Of a stretch of 37,013 nt of DNA, positions 7,733-15,384 are shown in pieces. The first letter of the stretch is position 1. Each line of letters opens with the position of its first letter. Source of the stretch: Nitrosomonadales bacterium (GTDB lineage Bacteria; Pseudomonadota; Gammaproteobacteria; Burkholderiales; Gallionellaceae); contig JACREB010000021.1 in the NCBI GenBank assembly GCA_016218475.1, positions 1-37,013 on the forward strand, read 5' to 3'. The translations under genes and the position numbers were made by a program. Under the pieces are notes generated by a model. The model worked only from the letters and a program-made list of their open reading frames with translations. It searched no databases and was not told where the DNA came from.

Positions 7733-10700
7733 TCAGGCATAAATTATCTTCACGTTTTCCGGTTTCAACAAGTCGCGCAAGTCGCGCAGCAAATCGTCGT
7801 GCAGCGTCACCTGCCAAGCCTCGTCGAGGCGTAATTGGCAAGCGGCATTGTCGTTGCGGTAATGGATATGCACCGGGCATTTGCCATCGCGGTACGGCGT
7901 AAATAGTTTTTTGAGTTGTGAAATGCTGGCTTTGCCGTTGCAGCGCAGCGCCAGTTGTTGCGCAAAATTGGAGCGTGCCGATGCAAAGTCGAACAGTTCT
8001 TCGCCGTTTACGCGCACGCTGTCGGAATACAAATCCATGCTGGCTTTGCCGCGCACCACCAGCAGCTCATCCTCGCGTATCCACAGGCGATTGGCCTCGT
8101 AGATTTCGTTGAACACCGTCAGTTCCGCCTGCGCGCTGCCGTCGTCCAGCGTAATGACCGCCATGCGCCCGCGCCGCGTTTGCTGGATGCGCAGCCCGGC
8201 CACGATGCCCGCCAGCACGACCGGTACGCCGCGCCGCAATTTATCCTCCGACCTGTGCCCGCGCTCTTCAGTTCGCCCGGCAAATTGCGGGGTAAGGTCG
8301 CCCAATTTCACCTTGATGAAATTGGCCAGTTCCGCTTCGTATTCCTGATACGGATGACCGCCCAGATAAAATCCCAGGCTGCTTTTCTCGTGCGCCAGTT
8401 GTTCGCGCAACCGCCAGCGCGGCACATCGGCGTATTGCACCGTCAGCACGGCATCCGCCTCGTCGTTGCCGAACAGGCTGTTCTGGTTGGCAAACCGCGC
8501 CTGTTGGTCGGCGCTTGCCAGCGCGGCATCCAGCGTCGCCATCAGGCAGGCGCGATGAGCGTTGATGCCATCGAATGCGCCGGCGCGGATCAGCGCCTCG
8601 ATGGTGCGCCGGTTGACGACGCGCTTATCCACGCGGCGGCAGAAATCGAACAGGTCTTTGAACGCGCCTTGTTCACGCGCCTTGACGATGCTGCCAATGG
8701 CCGCTTCCCCGGTGCCTTTGATGGCGCCCAGACCGTAAGCGATGGTTTTTTTGCCCGCCTCCGACACGTTACTGATAGAACTACTAGCCATTCGACTAGG
8801 CGAGTCGACAACACTCGCCAAGTCGCTGGTTATGGCCAGCCCTCTATCCAACTTTCCCCCAGAGGGGGAAAGAGCAATCGCCTCCTCTCCCTCCGGGAGA
8901 GGATTGAGGTGAGGGTTTCTGCCAGCCGATTGCGGGAGGAGGCGGTGGGACGGCACTCCCGCCCCGGATGCTTCGCAACGCCGTGTCATGCCGTCAACCG
9001 GGGAAAACACATAGCCCGAACTGTTCACGTCCGGCGGCAATATGCGCAATCCCTGCTGCAGGGTGTCGATATAGAAGATGCGCACCTTGTCGGTATTGTC
9101 CATATCGCCAGACAGGGTCGCCGCCATGAAAGCGGCCGGATGATGCGCCTTGAGATAGGCGGTCTGATAGGCCACCAGCGCATAGGCGGCGGCATGCGAT
9201 TTGTTGAAACCATAACCGGCAAATTTCTCCATCAGGTCGAACAGGTTGCCCGCCTGTTCTTTCGAGGTGCCGTTCTCGAATGCGCCGTTGACGAAAATCT
9301 CGCGCTGTTCTGCCATTTCTTCGGCCTTCTTCTTGCCCATCGCGCGGCGCAGCAGGTCGGCGCCGCCGAGGCTATAGCCGCCGACGATCTGCGCCATCTG
9401 CATCACCTGCTCCTGGTAGACCATGATGCCGTATGTCTCGCGCAGCACCGATTCGACGGCAGGGTGCGGGTAGTCGAATTTTTCTTTATCGTTCTTGCGC
9501 CGCGCAAAGATCGGGATCTGATCCATCGGGCCGGGGCGGTACAGCGCCACCAGCGCGATGATGTCCTCGAAACAATCCGGCTTGGCCTGTTTCAGCGTAT
9601 CCTTCATGCCGCGCGATTCCAGTTGGAATATTGCGGTGGTGTTGGCTTTTGTGAGCAGGTCGTAGGTCGGCCTGTCGTCGAGGGGCAGGGTCTCGATGGA
9701 GAAGGGAGAAGGGTTCGCACCTTCGGTGCTCAAGGGGGATGGGTGTGAAACCTCCGCGCCGCCTTCTCCCTTCTCCCTTTTCCCTTCCCCCTTCTCACCC
9801 TCAAGCCTGTTTATATGACGCACTGCCCAATCAATAATCGTCAGGGTGCGCAGGCCGAGAAAGTCGAACTTCACCAGTCCGATGGCTTCGACATCGTCCT
9901 TGTCGAACTGGCTGACCACGCTGGTATTGCTGTCGGCACAATACAGCGGGCAGAAATCGGTGAGCTGTCCGGGCGCGATCAATACGCCGCCGGCGTGCAT
10001 CCCGACATTGCGTGTCAGATCCTCAAGGCGTTCGGCCAGTTCCAGCAGTTCCGGCACACCCTCTTCGCGTTCGGCGATGGCGTTGATCTCCGGTTCCATC
10101 TCACGCGCCTTCTGCAGCGATACCGGCTTGACGCCCTCGACCGGAATCGCCTTGGACAGGCTGTCGCACAGCCCGTACGGAAAATCCATCACCCGCCCGA
10201 CGTCGCGGATCACCGCCTTGGACGCCATCGTGCCGAAAGTGGCGATCTGCGATACGCACTGCGCGCCGTATTTGTTTTTCACGTATTCGATGACGCGCTC
10301 GCGCCCGTCCTGGCAGAAATCCACGTCGAAGTCGGGCATTGATACCCGCTCCGGATTGAGGAAGCGCTCGAACAGCAGGCCGTAGCGCAGCGGGTCGAGA
10401 TCGGTGATGCCCAAGCTGTATGCCACCAGCGATCCCGCGCCGGAGCCGCGCCCCGGGCCGACCGGCACGCCGTTTTCTTTAGCCCAGCGAATGAAGTCCG
10501 CAACGATCAGGAAGTAACCGGGGAAGCCCATCTTGATGATGGTGTCGGCCTCAAAGGCAAGACGCTGCTGGTACTCCGGCAGCTTCGCGGCGCGTTCCGC
10601 TTCGTCCGGGTAAAGCAGCGCCATGCGTTGCCGCAAACCGAGCGCCGCCTGCTCGCGCAGGTAATCGTCCAGCCCCTGCCCGTCCGGGGTGGGAAAATCC

Positions 10701-11536
10701 GGCAGGCGCGGCTTGCCCAGCACCAGGGAAAGATTGCAGCGGCGCGCGACTTCCACGCTGTTCTGCAACGCCTCCGGCAAGTCGGCGAACAACTCCGCCA
10801 TCTCCTGTTGCGTCTTGAAATATTGCTGCGCGGTGAAATTTCTGGCGCGGCGCTTGTCGTTGAGCACATAGCCTTCGGAGATGCACACGCGCGCTTCGTG
10901 CGCTTTGAAATCCCCGGCGGCGAGAAACTGCACCGGATGTGTCGCAACCGCCGGCAAGCCGAGCTTGGCGGCAAGCTGCACGGCGGCCTGGATGCAAAGC
11001 TCCTCGTCGGCGAATCCGGCGCGTTGCACTTCGAGGTAATAGCGGTTGTTGAACAGCCCAGCCCATTCCTGCGCGAACTGCTTGGCCTGCTTCGCGTTGC
11101 CGGACAGCAGCGCGCTGCCGACATCGCCGAGATGCGCACCGGACAACGCGATCAGCCCGGACGTACTCTCGTGAAACCATTCGCGGCGCAGCTCGGCGCG
11201 GCCGCGATGCTGGTTCTCCAGGTAGGCGCGCGACAGCAGGCGGCACAGCAACAGATAGCCCTCGCGCGACTGGCACAGCAGCAACAGGCGATATGGCCGG
11301 TCGCGGTCGGCGTCGTTGCTGATGAACACGTCGCAGCCGACGATAGGCTTGATCCCCTTGCCGCGCGCGCCCTGGTAAAATTTCACCATCCCGAACACAT
11401 TGCTCAAATCGGTCAGCGCCAGCGCGGGCATGCCATCGTTCCGGGCGGCGGCGACCGCTTCATCCACGCGCACCATGCCATCCGAGATGGAATATTCGCT
11501 GTGCAGACGGAGATGTACGAAAGATGGTTGCGGCAT
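7733..11536 (-). CDS. dnaE: DNA polymerase III subunit alpha
   Basis: 1267 aa; PHP N-terminus FVHLRLHSEYSISDGMVRVDE, VGPGRGSGAGSLVAYSLGITDLDPLRYGLLFERFLNPERVSMPDFDVDFCQDGR, FNKSHAAAYALVAYQTAYLKAHHPAAFMAA. Confidence 0.97.
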   Translation of the reverse strand: MPQPSFVHLRLHSEYSISDGMVRVDEAVAAARNDGMPALALTDLSNVFGMVKFYQGARGKGIKPIVGCDVFISNDADRDRPYRLLLLCQSREGYLLLCRLLSRAYLENQHRGRAELRREWFHESTSGLIALSGAHLGDVGSALLSGNAKQAKQFAQEWAGLFNNRYYLEVQRAGFADEELCIQAAVQLAAKLGLPAVATHPVQFLAAGDFKAHEARVCISEGYVLNDKRRARNFTAQQYFKTQQEMAELFADLPEALQNSVEVARRCNLSLVLGKPRLPDFPTPDGQGLDDYLREQAALGLRQRMALLYPDEAERAAKLPEYQQRLAFEADTIIKMGFPGYFLIVADFIRWAKENGVPVGPGRGSGAGSLVAYSLGITDLDPLRYGLLFERFLNPERVSMPDFDVDFCQDGRERVIEYVKNKYGAQCVSQIATFGTMASKAVIRDVGRVMDFPYGLCDSLSKAIPVEGVKPVSLQKAREMEPEINAIAEREEGVPELLELAERLEDLTRNVGMHAGGVLIAPGQLTDFCPLYCADSNTSVVSQFDKDDVEAIGLVKFDFLGLRTLTIIDWAVRHINRLEGEKGEGKREKGEGGAEVSHPSPLSTEGANPSPFSIETLPLDDRPTYDLLTKANTTAIFQLESRGMKDTLKQAKPDCFEDIIALVALYRPGPMDQIPIFARRKNDKEKFDYPHPAVESVLRETYGIMVYQEQVMQMAQIVGGYSLGGADLLRRAMGKKKAEEMAEQREIFVNGAFENGTSKEQAGNLFDLMEKFAGYGFNKSHAAAYALVAYQTAYLKAHHPAAFMAATLSGDMDNTDKVRIFYIDTLQQGLRILPPDVNSSGYVFSPVDGMTRRCEASGAGVPSHRLLPQSAGRNPHLNPLPEGEEAIALSPSGGKLDRGLAITSDLASVVDSPSRMASSSISNVSEAGKKTIAYGLGAIKGTGEAAIGSIVKAREQGAFKDLFDFCRRVDKRVVNRRTIEALIRAGAFDGINAHRACLMATLDAALASADQQARFANQNSLFGNDEADAVLTVQYADVPRWRLREQLAHEKSSLGFYLGGHPYQEYEAELANFIKVKLGDLTPQFAGRTEERGHRSEDKLRRGVPVVLAGIVAGLRIQQTRRGRMAVITLDDGSAQAELTVFNEIYEANRLWIREDELLVVRGKASMDLYSDSVRVNGEELFDFASARSNFAQQLALRCNGKASISQLKKLFTPYRDGKCPVHIHYRNDNAACQLRLDEAWQVTLHDDLLRDLRDLLKPENVKIIYA

Positions 11537-11852
11537 GATGTAGTGATAAAAACCTGAGCGGCAATTTTAGCACTGTCGGCAGCGCGAAAGGAGGTAAGCA
11601 GGCATTTCGGTAAGCAGGCATTTCGCCGCAAGGCGAAAGCTCGCAATAATTCTTATCGGCGATTCAAAATATTAGAATCCGGCCTCCAATTTCGCTGCCC
11701 CAATTTCGCGTCCCCCGCACCTCGCCCTAACAACTGGAACGCTATTTGTTGCTGAACCTTGCAGGCATTAGGCATCAAACCTAACCCTCTTTTCCCATTT
11801 TTGCGCTGCTCACCGCTTGAACTGCGCATGTACTTGTGGCTGCTCGCTTCCG

Positions 11853-12128
11853 TTACAACCCGAGTTCACTGTGTGAGCCAAGGCGCACCAGATGCAAAAT
11901 CTTGTCGCCAAGTTTTTGGTATATCAACACGAGGTCGGGCTTGATGTGGCAATCACGGAAATCCTTCCACTCGCCAGTCAGCGCATGGTCGCGGCACCGC
12001 TCCGGTAATGGCCCGTCATTCGCCAGCATGGCGATGATGCCCAGCACATCTTCCGCCTTATATCGACCGGAACGGCTTACCCGCTTGAAATCGGCCTTGA
12101 ACGGTGATTGCCGGAAAATCTCCCTCAT
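11853..12128 (-). CDS. YafQ/RelE-superfamily toxin
   Basis: 91 aa; SPFKADFKRVSRSGRY...LPERCRDHALTGEWKDFRDCHIKPDLVLIYQKLGDKILHLVRLGSHSEL is YafQ-like; overlaps the upstream antitoxin by 4 nt. Confidence 0.9.
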   Translation of the reverse strand: MREIFRQSPFKADFKRVSRSGRYKAEDVLGIIAMLANDGPLPERCRDHALTGEWKDFRDCHIKPDLVLIYQKLGDKILHLVRLGSHSELGL

Positions 12129-12385
12129 CCCTTATGCCACTCGTCCGCAAGCTGCTCAAGCGTCACGCGCTCCAGCCCCTTACCGCTACGCGCCTGCCTC
12201 ATTGCCTTGATGGTTTTTTCGTTGGGAACGAGCGGCTCGAACGGCAGCGCCTTTTCTCGCGCCACGCGGGTCAGCATGATGCGGAAAGCATCGGAAACAG
12301 TCAGCCCCATCGCAGCCAACACGGCGGCGGCCTCTTCCTTGGTGTGCTCGTCAATGCGCGCACGGACAACAGTGTTAGTAGCCAT
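12125..12385 (-). CDS. RelB/DinJ-family antitoxin
   Basis: 86 aa; MATNTVVRARIDEHTKEEAAAVLAAMGLTVSDAFRIMLTRVAREKALPFE is DinJ-like. Confidence 0.9.
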   Translation of the reverse strand: MATNTVVRARIDEHTKEEAAAVLAAMGLTVSDAFRIMLTRVAREKALPFEPLVPNEKTIKAMRQARSGKGLERVTLEQLADEWHKG

Positions 12386-12407
12386 ATTTACATCCTTTCA
12401 AAGTTGG

Positions 12408-12420
12408 GCTACATTGTAGC
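12408..12420 (-). promoter_or_regulatory. Putative operator for the YafQ/DinJ-like pair
   Basis: Perfect dyad GCTACA-a-TGTAGC (- strand sense) about 20 nt upstream of the antitoxin start codon. Confidence 0.4.
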
Positions 12421-12636
12421 TCAATTTATAATTACCGGCAACACGCGCTTAGCCTTGTCCAATGTGAGATGAGCCTGAACGAAAGGATGTGTTTCCAACG
12501 TGAGATGAGCTTGGAGGAGCGAAAGTTGGGATCATGGAGGCATGATCGTGACTTTACATACCCAAGGAAAGCCGCGAGGATCCATTTCGGAAATTTAGCA
12601 TCAGATTTAGTCGTTGGCAAGCAACCGGATAGGCAA

Positions 12637-12824
12637 GGTTAATTCCGTGCTTATCGGGTTAGCTCCCAAATCATGCTGCATACCCCACGGCGGGGATGAT
12701 TCCCTTGGATTGGTGCCAGTATGGCCAACAATTTCCCCACAAAAACGCGGTTTCGCCCCACTTTTCGCCCCACAATTCTCCGTTGTAGAATCGTTGGGAG
12801 CTAACCCGATAAGCACGGTTAATT
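12637..12824. mobile_element. Small non-autonomous TIR element (MITE-like) with 8-bp direct-repeat flanks
   Basis: 25-bp arms CCGTGCTTATCGGGTTAGCTCCCAA (12645-12669) and TTGGGAGCTAACCCGATAAGCACGG (12794-12818), inverted; GGTTAATT at 12637-12644 and 12817-12824; no convincing transposase ORF inside. Confidence 0.7.
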
Positions 12825-12855
12825 CTACGTCGCTCCCCGAAGAGCAGGTTTCGCC

Positions 12856-12899
12856 GTATTAACAATTTGTTTGACATGCTGAATAGTTGTTAATACAAT
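12856..12899 (+). promoter_or_regulatory. Promoter and operator of the BrnTA-like module
   Basis: TTGACA (12871-12876), 17-nt spacer, TACAAT (12894-12899), with inverted repeat GTATTAACAA (12856-12865) / TTGTTAATAC (12887-12896). Confidence 0.65.
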
Positions 12900-12904
12900 T
12901 TGCC

Positions 12905-13177
12905 ATGATTACTTGGGATGAAAACAAACGGCAACGCAACATCCGCGAACACGGTCTGGATTTTGTAGGATGCGATGCGGTTTTTGATAGCCCGGTGGTC
13001 GCGTGGGACGATGACCGGAAAGCCTACGGTGAGTTGCGCATCAATTTGCTTGGTTTTCTCAATGGTATCGTTGTGCATTTGACATACACGGAACGCGGCG
13101 ATGATCTGCACGTCATTAGCTTGCGTAAGGCTGAAAAACATGAAATCCGCTACTTTGCCAAAGAACTTTCCAAATAG
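12905..13177 (+). CDS. brnT: BrnT-family toxin
   Basis: MITWDENKRQRNIREHGLDFVGCDAVFDSPVVAWDDDRKAYGELRINLLGFLNGIVVHLTYTERGDDLHVISLRKAEKHEIRYF is the typical BrnT/DUF497 pattern. Confidence 0.92.
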   Translation: MITWDENKRQRNIREHGLDFVGCDAVFDSPVVAWDDDRKAYGELRINLLGFLNGIVVHLTYTERGDDLHVISLRKAEKHEIRYFAKELSK

Positions 13178-13466
13178 CCCAGAAGCGTGGGCAAAACTAA
13201 TTGCCGATGCTCCCGGCGAGGATCGCCCGCCCACCCATGAGGAAGAGGCGCACCGGAAAAACGCCGTGGTCAGCCGCTCCTTGCCCGAATTGCGCGAAAA
13301 GCTCGCTGCTCGTCGGCGTGGGGCGCAGAAAGCCCCAACCAAAATTCCAACCACTATCCGCTTTGATGCGGATGTTCTCGCGGAACTGAAAGCGTCCGGG
13401 CGCGGCTGGCAGACGCGCGTGAACGATGCCGTGCGCGAGTGGCTCAAGGCTCATTCACCCGTGTAG
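13140..13466 (+). CDS. brnA: BrnA-family antitoxin
   Basis: In-frame ATG at 13140 overlaps the brnT 3' end; C-terminus KIPTTIRFDADVLAELKASGRGWQTRVNDAVREWLKAH is BrnA/ribbon-helix-helix-like. Confidence 0.88.
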   Translation: MKSATLPKNFPNSPEAWAKLIADAPGEDRPPTHEEEAHRKNAVVSRSLPELREKLAARRRGAQKAPTKIPTTIRFDADVLAELKASGRGWQTRVNDAVREWLKAHSPV

Positions 13467-13494
13467 CTCATCGTCTCCCTCTCCGTAGTGAAAA

Positions 13495-13557
13495 GCCTAA
13501 CCCTGCGCTCAAGCGGGACTGCGCAAAAACGCGCAGCCCCTCACTTTTACGTTAGGC
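13495..13557 (+). other. Integron attC recombination site
   Basis: GCCTAAC-CCTGCGCTCAAGCGGGACTGCGCAAAAACGCGCAGCCCCTCACTTTTAC-GTTAGGC: R''/R' boxes, GCTCAAGCGGG segment and central stem GGGaCTGCGC/GCGCAGCCC; directly downstream of the BrnTA genes in cassette orientation. Confidence 0.75.
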
Positions 13558-13616
13558 TTCGAAGAAGCAAGTCCTCGGGTTATCGGCAAGCGACCCTCAG
13601 CCCCCCACGCACACTC

Positions 13617-13650
13617 TTGACTCTGTAGTATGGTACAGGGTTTAAAGTGT
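13617..13650 (+). promoter_or_regulatory. MerR-type promoter and operator
   Basis: TTGACT followed by dyad CTGTAGTATGGTACAG and a TTTAAAG -10-like box with an 18-19 nt spacer, just upstream of the MerR-family gene. Confidence 0.6.
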
Positions 13651-13673
13651 TGCTCATGAAGGGAGCCGCGCTT

Positions 13674-14084
13674 ATGTCTTCGTACACCATCGGTCAGTTG
13701 TCGCGCTTATCAGGAACGGGGGTAGAGACCATCCGTTACTACGAGCGCGAAGGTCTGATTTCCGAGCCACCACGCCGTGCGTCTGGTTACCGGCAATATC
13801 CAGAGGATACGCTGTCACGATTGCGTTTCATCCGTCACGCTAAAGCGTTGGGTTTTAGTTTAAAGGACATCAAAGAGCTATTGGAATTGCGCGTCGCGCC
13901 GGGAACCACCTGTGCGGACATACGCAAGCGTGCCGAGGCAAAAATCGCTGATGTGCGCGTCAAACTCGAAATGCTCCGGCAAATAGAGCAAGCCCTCGTG
14001 AAACTCACAACTACTTGCCGAGGGCGCGGGCCCATCAGCGATTGCCCCATTCTCGATGCTTTAGAGGAGCAAGACCCGACATGA
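13674..14084 (+). CDS. MerR-family metal-responsive regulator
   Basis: MSSYTIGQLSRLSGTGVETIRYYEREGLISEPPRRASGYRQYPEDTLSRLRFIRHAKALGFSLKDIKELLEL; Cys in APGTTCADI and a C-x8-C (CRGRGPISDC) C-terminus. Confidence 0.9.
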   Translation: MSSYTIGQLSRLSGTGVETIRYYEREGLISEPPRRASGYRQYPEDTLSRLRFIRHAKALGFSLKDIKELLELRVAPGTTCADIRKRAEAKIADVRVKLEMLRQIEQALVKLTTTCRGRGPISDCPILDALEEQDPT

Positions 14085-14821
14085 CGACCGTAGAACTTAT
14101 ATATTTTCGCGAATGCCCCAACATATCTTTGGCACGTGAACGGCTGTTGCAAGCGTTCGCTGCCGCTGGAATCACCCCACAGTGGCAAGAATGGGAACGC
14201 AACGACCCCGCCAGCCCTACCCATGCATGCGCCTACGGCTCGCCCACCATTCTGGTGAACGGCCGCGACGTGACGGGCATTGAACCATCCACTGATAGCG
14301 CCGGTGCGTGTCGAGTGTACACACACGCATCGTCGACAACAGACGGTGCACCCAACGTGGACGCCATCGCAACGGCGCTGCGTAAACCCCATGCAACCGC
14401 ACGGGCACGGGCAGGCTGGCACAGTTCTTTTGCAGCCCTACCTGCCATCGCTGCAGCGGCGCTGCCCAAGCTAACGTGCCCGGCATGTTGGCCTGCGTAC
14501 TCTGGACTGCTGAGTTCTATGGGCGTGAGCTTCATCAACTACACACCGTATTTATTCCCGTTAACCGCAGCGTTTCTGCTGGTGTCTTTGATCGCGCTGG
14601 GTTGGCGGGCACCGCGACGCCGAGGCTACGGCTCCCTGTGGTTTGGCCTCGCGGCATCGGCCGTGCTCTTGGTAGGGAAATTTGCATTTGATTCCGACAT
14701 CGCCATGTACGCCGGAATGGCGGTATTGGTCGCCGCTTCGTTGTGGAACGCTTGGCCGCACGCCCGGCGAGAAGCGGCTGGAAATTGTCCGGCATGTGTT
14801 TCCACTGCCACTAAACCGTAA
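14081..14821 (+). CDS. Fusion of an N-terminal thioredoxin-like domain with a C-terminal MerC/MerT-like membrane domain
   Basis: MTTVELIYFRECPNISLARERLLQAF (Trx-like with Cys motif), then LPKLTCPACWPAYSGLLSSMGVSFINYTPYLFPLTAAFLLVSLIALGWRAPRRR and further hydrophobic segments; start codon overlaps the MerR gene stop. Confidence 0.75.
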   Translation: MTTVELIYFRECPNISLARERLLQAFAAAGITPQWQEWERNDPASPTHACAYGSPTILVNGRDVTGIEPSTDSAGACRVYTHASSTTDGAPNVDAIATALRKPHATARARAGWHSSFAALPAIAAAALPKLTCPACWPAYSGLLSSMGVSFINYTPYLFPLTAAFLLVSLIALGWRAPRRRGYGSLWFGLAASAVLLVGKFAFDSDIAMYAGMAVLVAASLWNAWPHARREAAGNCPACVSTATKP

Positions 14822-14831
14822 GGAGATTTTT

Positions 14832-15095
14832 ATGAACGCAAAACGAAAAGTCGAAGTTTTCAGCGCCGGTTGTCCCGTGTGCCAAGAAACCATCGATCTG
14901 GTCACGCGCCTCGCCTGTACTTCCTGCGAAGTCACCGTGTTAGACATGAAAAAGAACGATGTCGTACAGCGTGCGAAACAGCTCGGCATCCGTTCTGTTC
15001 CAGCCGTGGCGATTAACGGCCAGCTTGCTGGCTGCTGTGCCGGACGTGTACCCGACGAGAAAACGTTGCGAGCGACAGGTCTGGGGCAATCCTGA
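14832..15095 (+). CDS. Thioredoxin/glutaredoxin-like small protein
   Basis: MNAKRKVEVFSAGCPVCQETIDLVTRLACTSCEVTVLDMKKNDVVQRAKQLGIRSVPAVAINGQLAGCCAGRVP; CPVC motif and a cis-Pro-type SVPAVAI. Confidence 0.85.
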   Translation: MNAKRKVEVFSAGCPVCQETIDLVTRLACTSCEVTVLDMKKNDVVQRAKQLGIRSVPAVAINGQLAGCCAGRVPDEKTLRATGLGQS

Positions 15096-15384
15096 AACAG
15101 ATGTGAACGGCTATTGAAGTCCGCGTAAATATGGCCGCAAGGGCGAATTTTTGCCAAGCGGATAGCAAGAGCGTTTATGGGTTGTGCTGGTATGGCAGAA
15201 CGTGCCGCGCAATAACGCGCTGGCAAAATATCTGACAAGTCATGCAAAAACTTCTGTGTAAGTGCATTACGGGCGGTCAACCTGATACAACTCCGACAGG
15301 ATCATCAGTCTTTTGGTTGCTGAAATAGCTATGCATTCCACCCAGGTTGTTAAAGAGCGCCAGCCACGTTGGTATGTATTCAGA

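Noticed and set aside
7955-9748. 597-aa + strand ORF antisense to dnaE
   Set aside because: Fully inside the well-supported dnaE gene on the opposite strand; sequence reads as an Arg/His/Gln-rich shadow frame with no family motif.
11597-11625. Tandem gtaagcaggcatttcg repeat upstream of dnaE
   Set aside because: Only two units of 16 bp; most likely a simple local duplication.
11724-11773. Second attC site near the YafQ/DinJ pair
   Set aside because: CCCTAAC...ATTAGGC ends do not meet the R' GTTRRRY consensus and arm pairing is poor; mentioned only as a weak hint in the attC finding.
12470-12600. Possible transposase remnant (MIVTLHTQGKPRGSISEI*) and an AAyGTGAGATGAGCyTG partial direct repeat
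   Set aside because: Only about 18 codons; resemblance to an IS transposase start is from memory and too weak to call.
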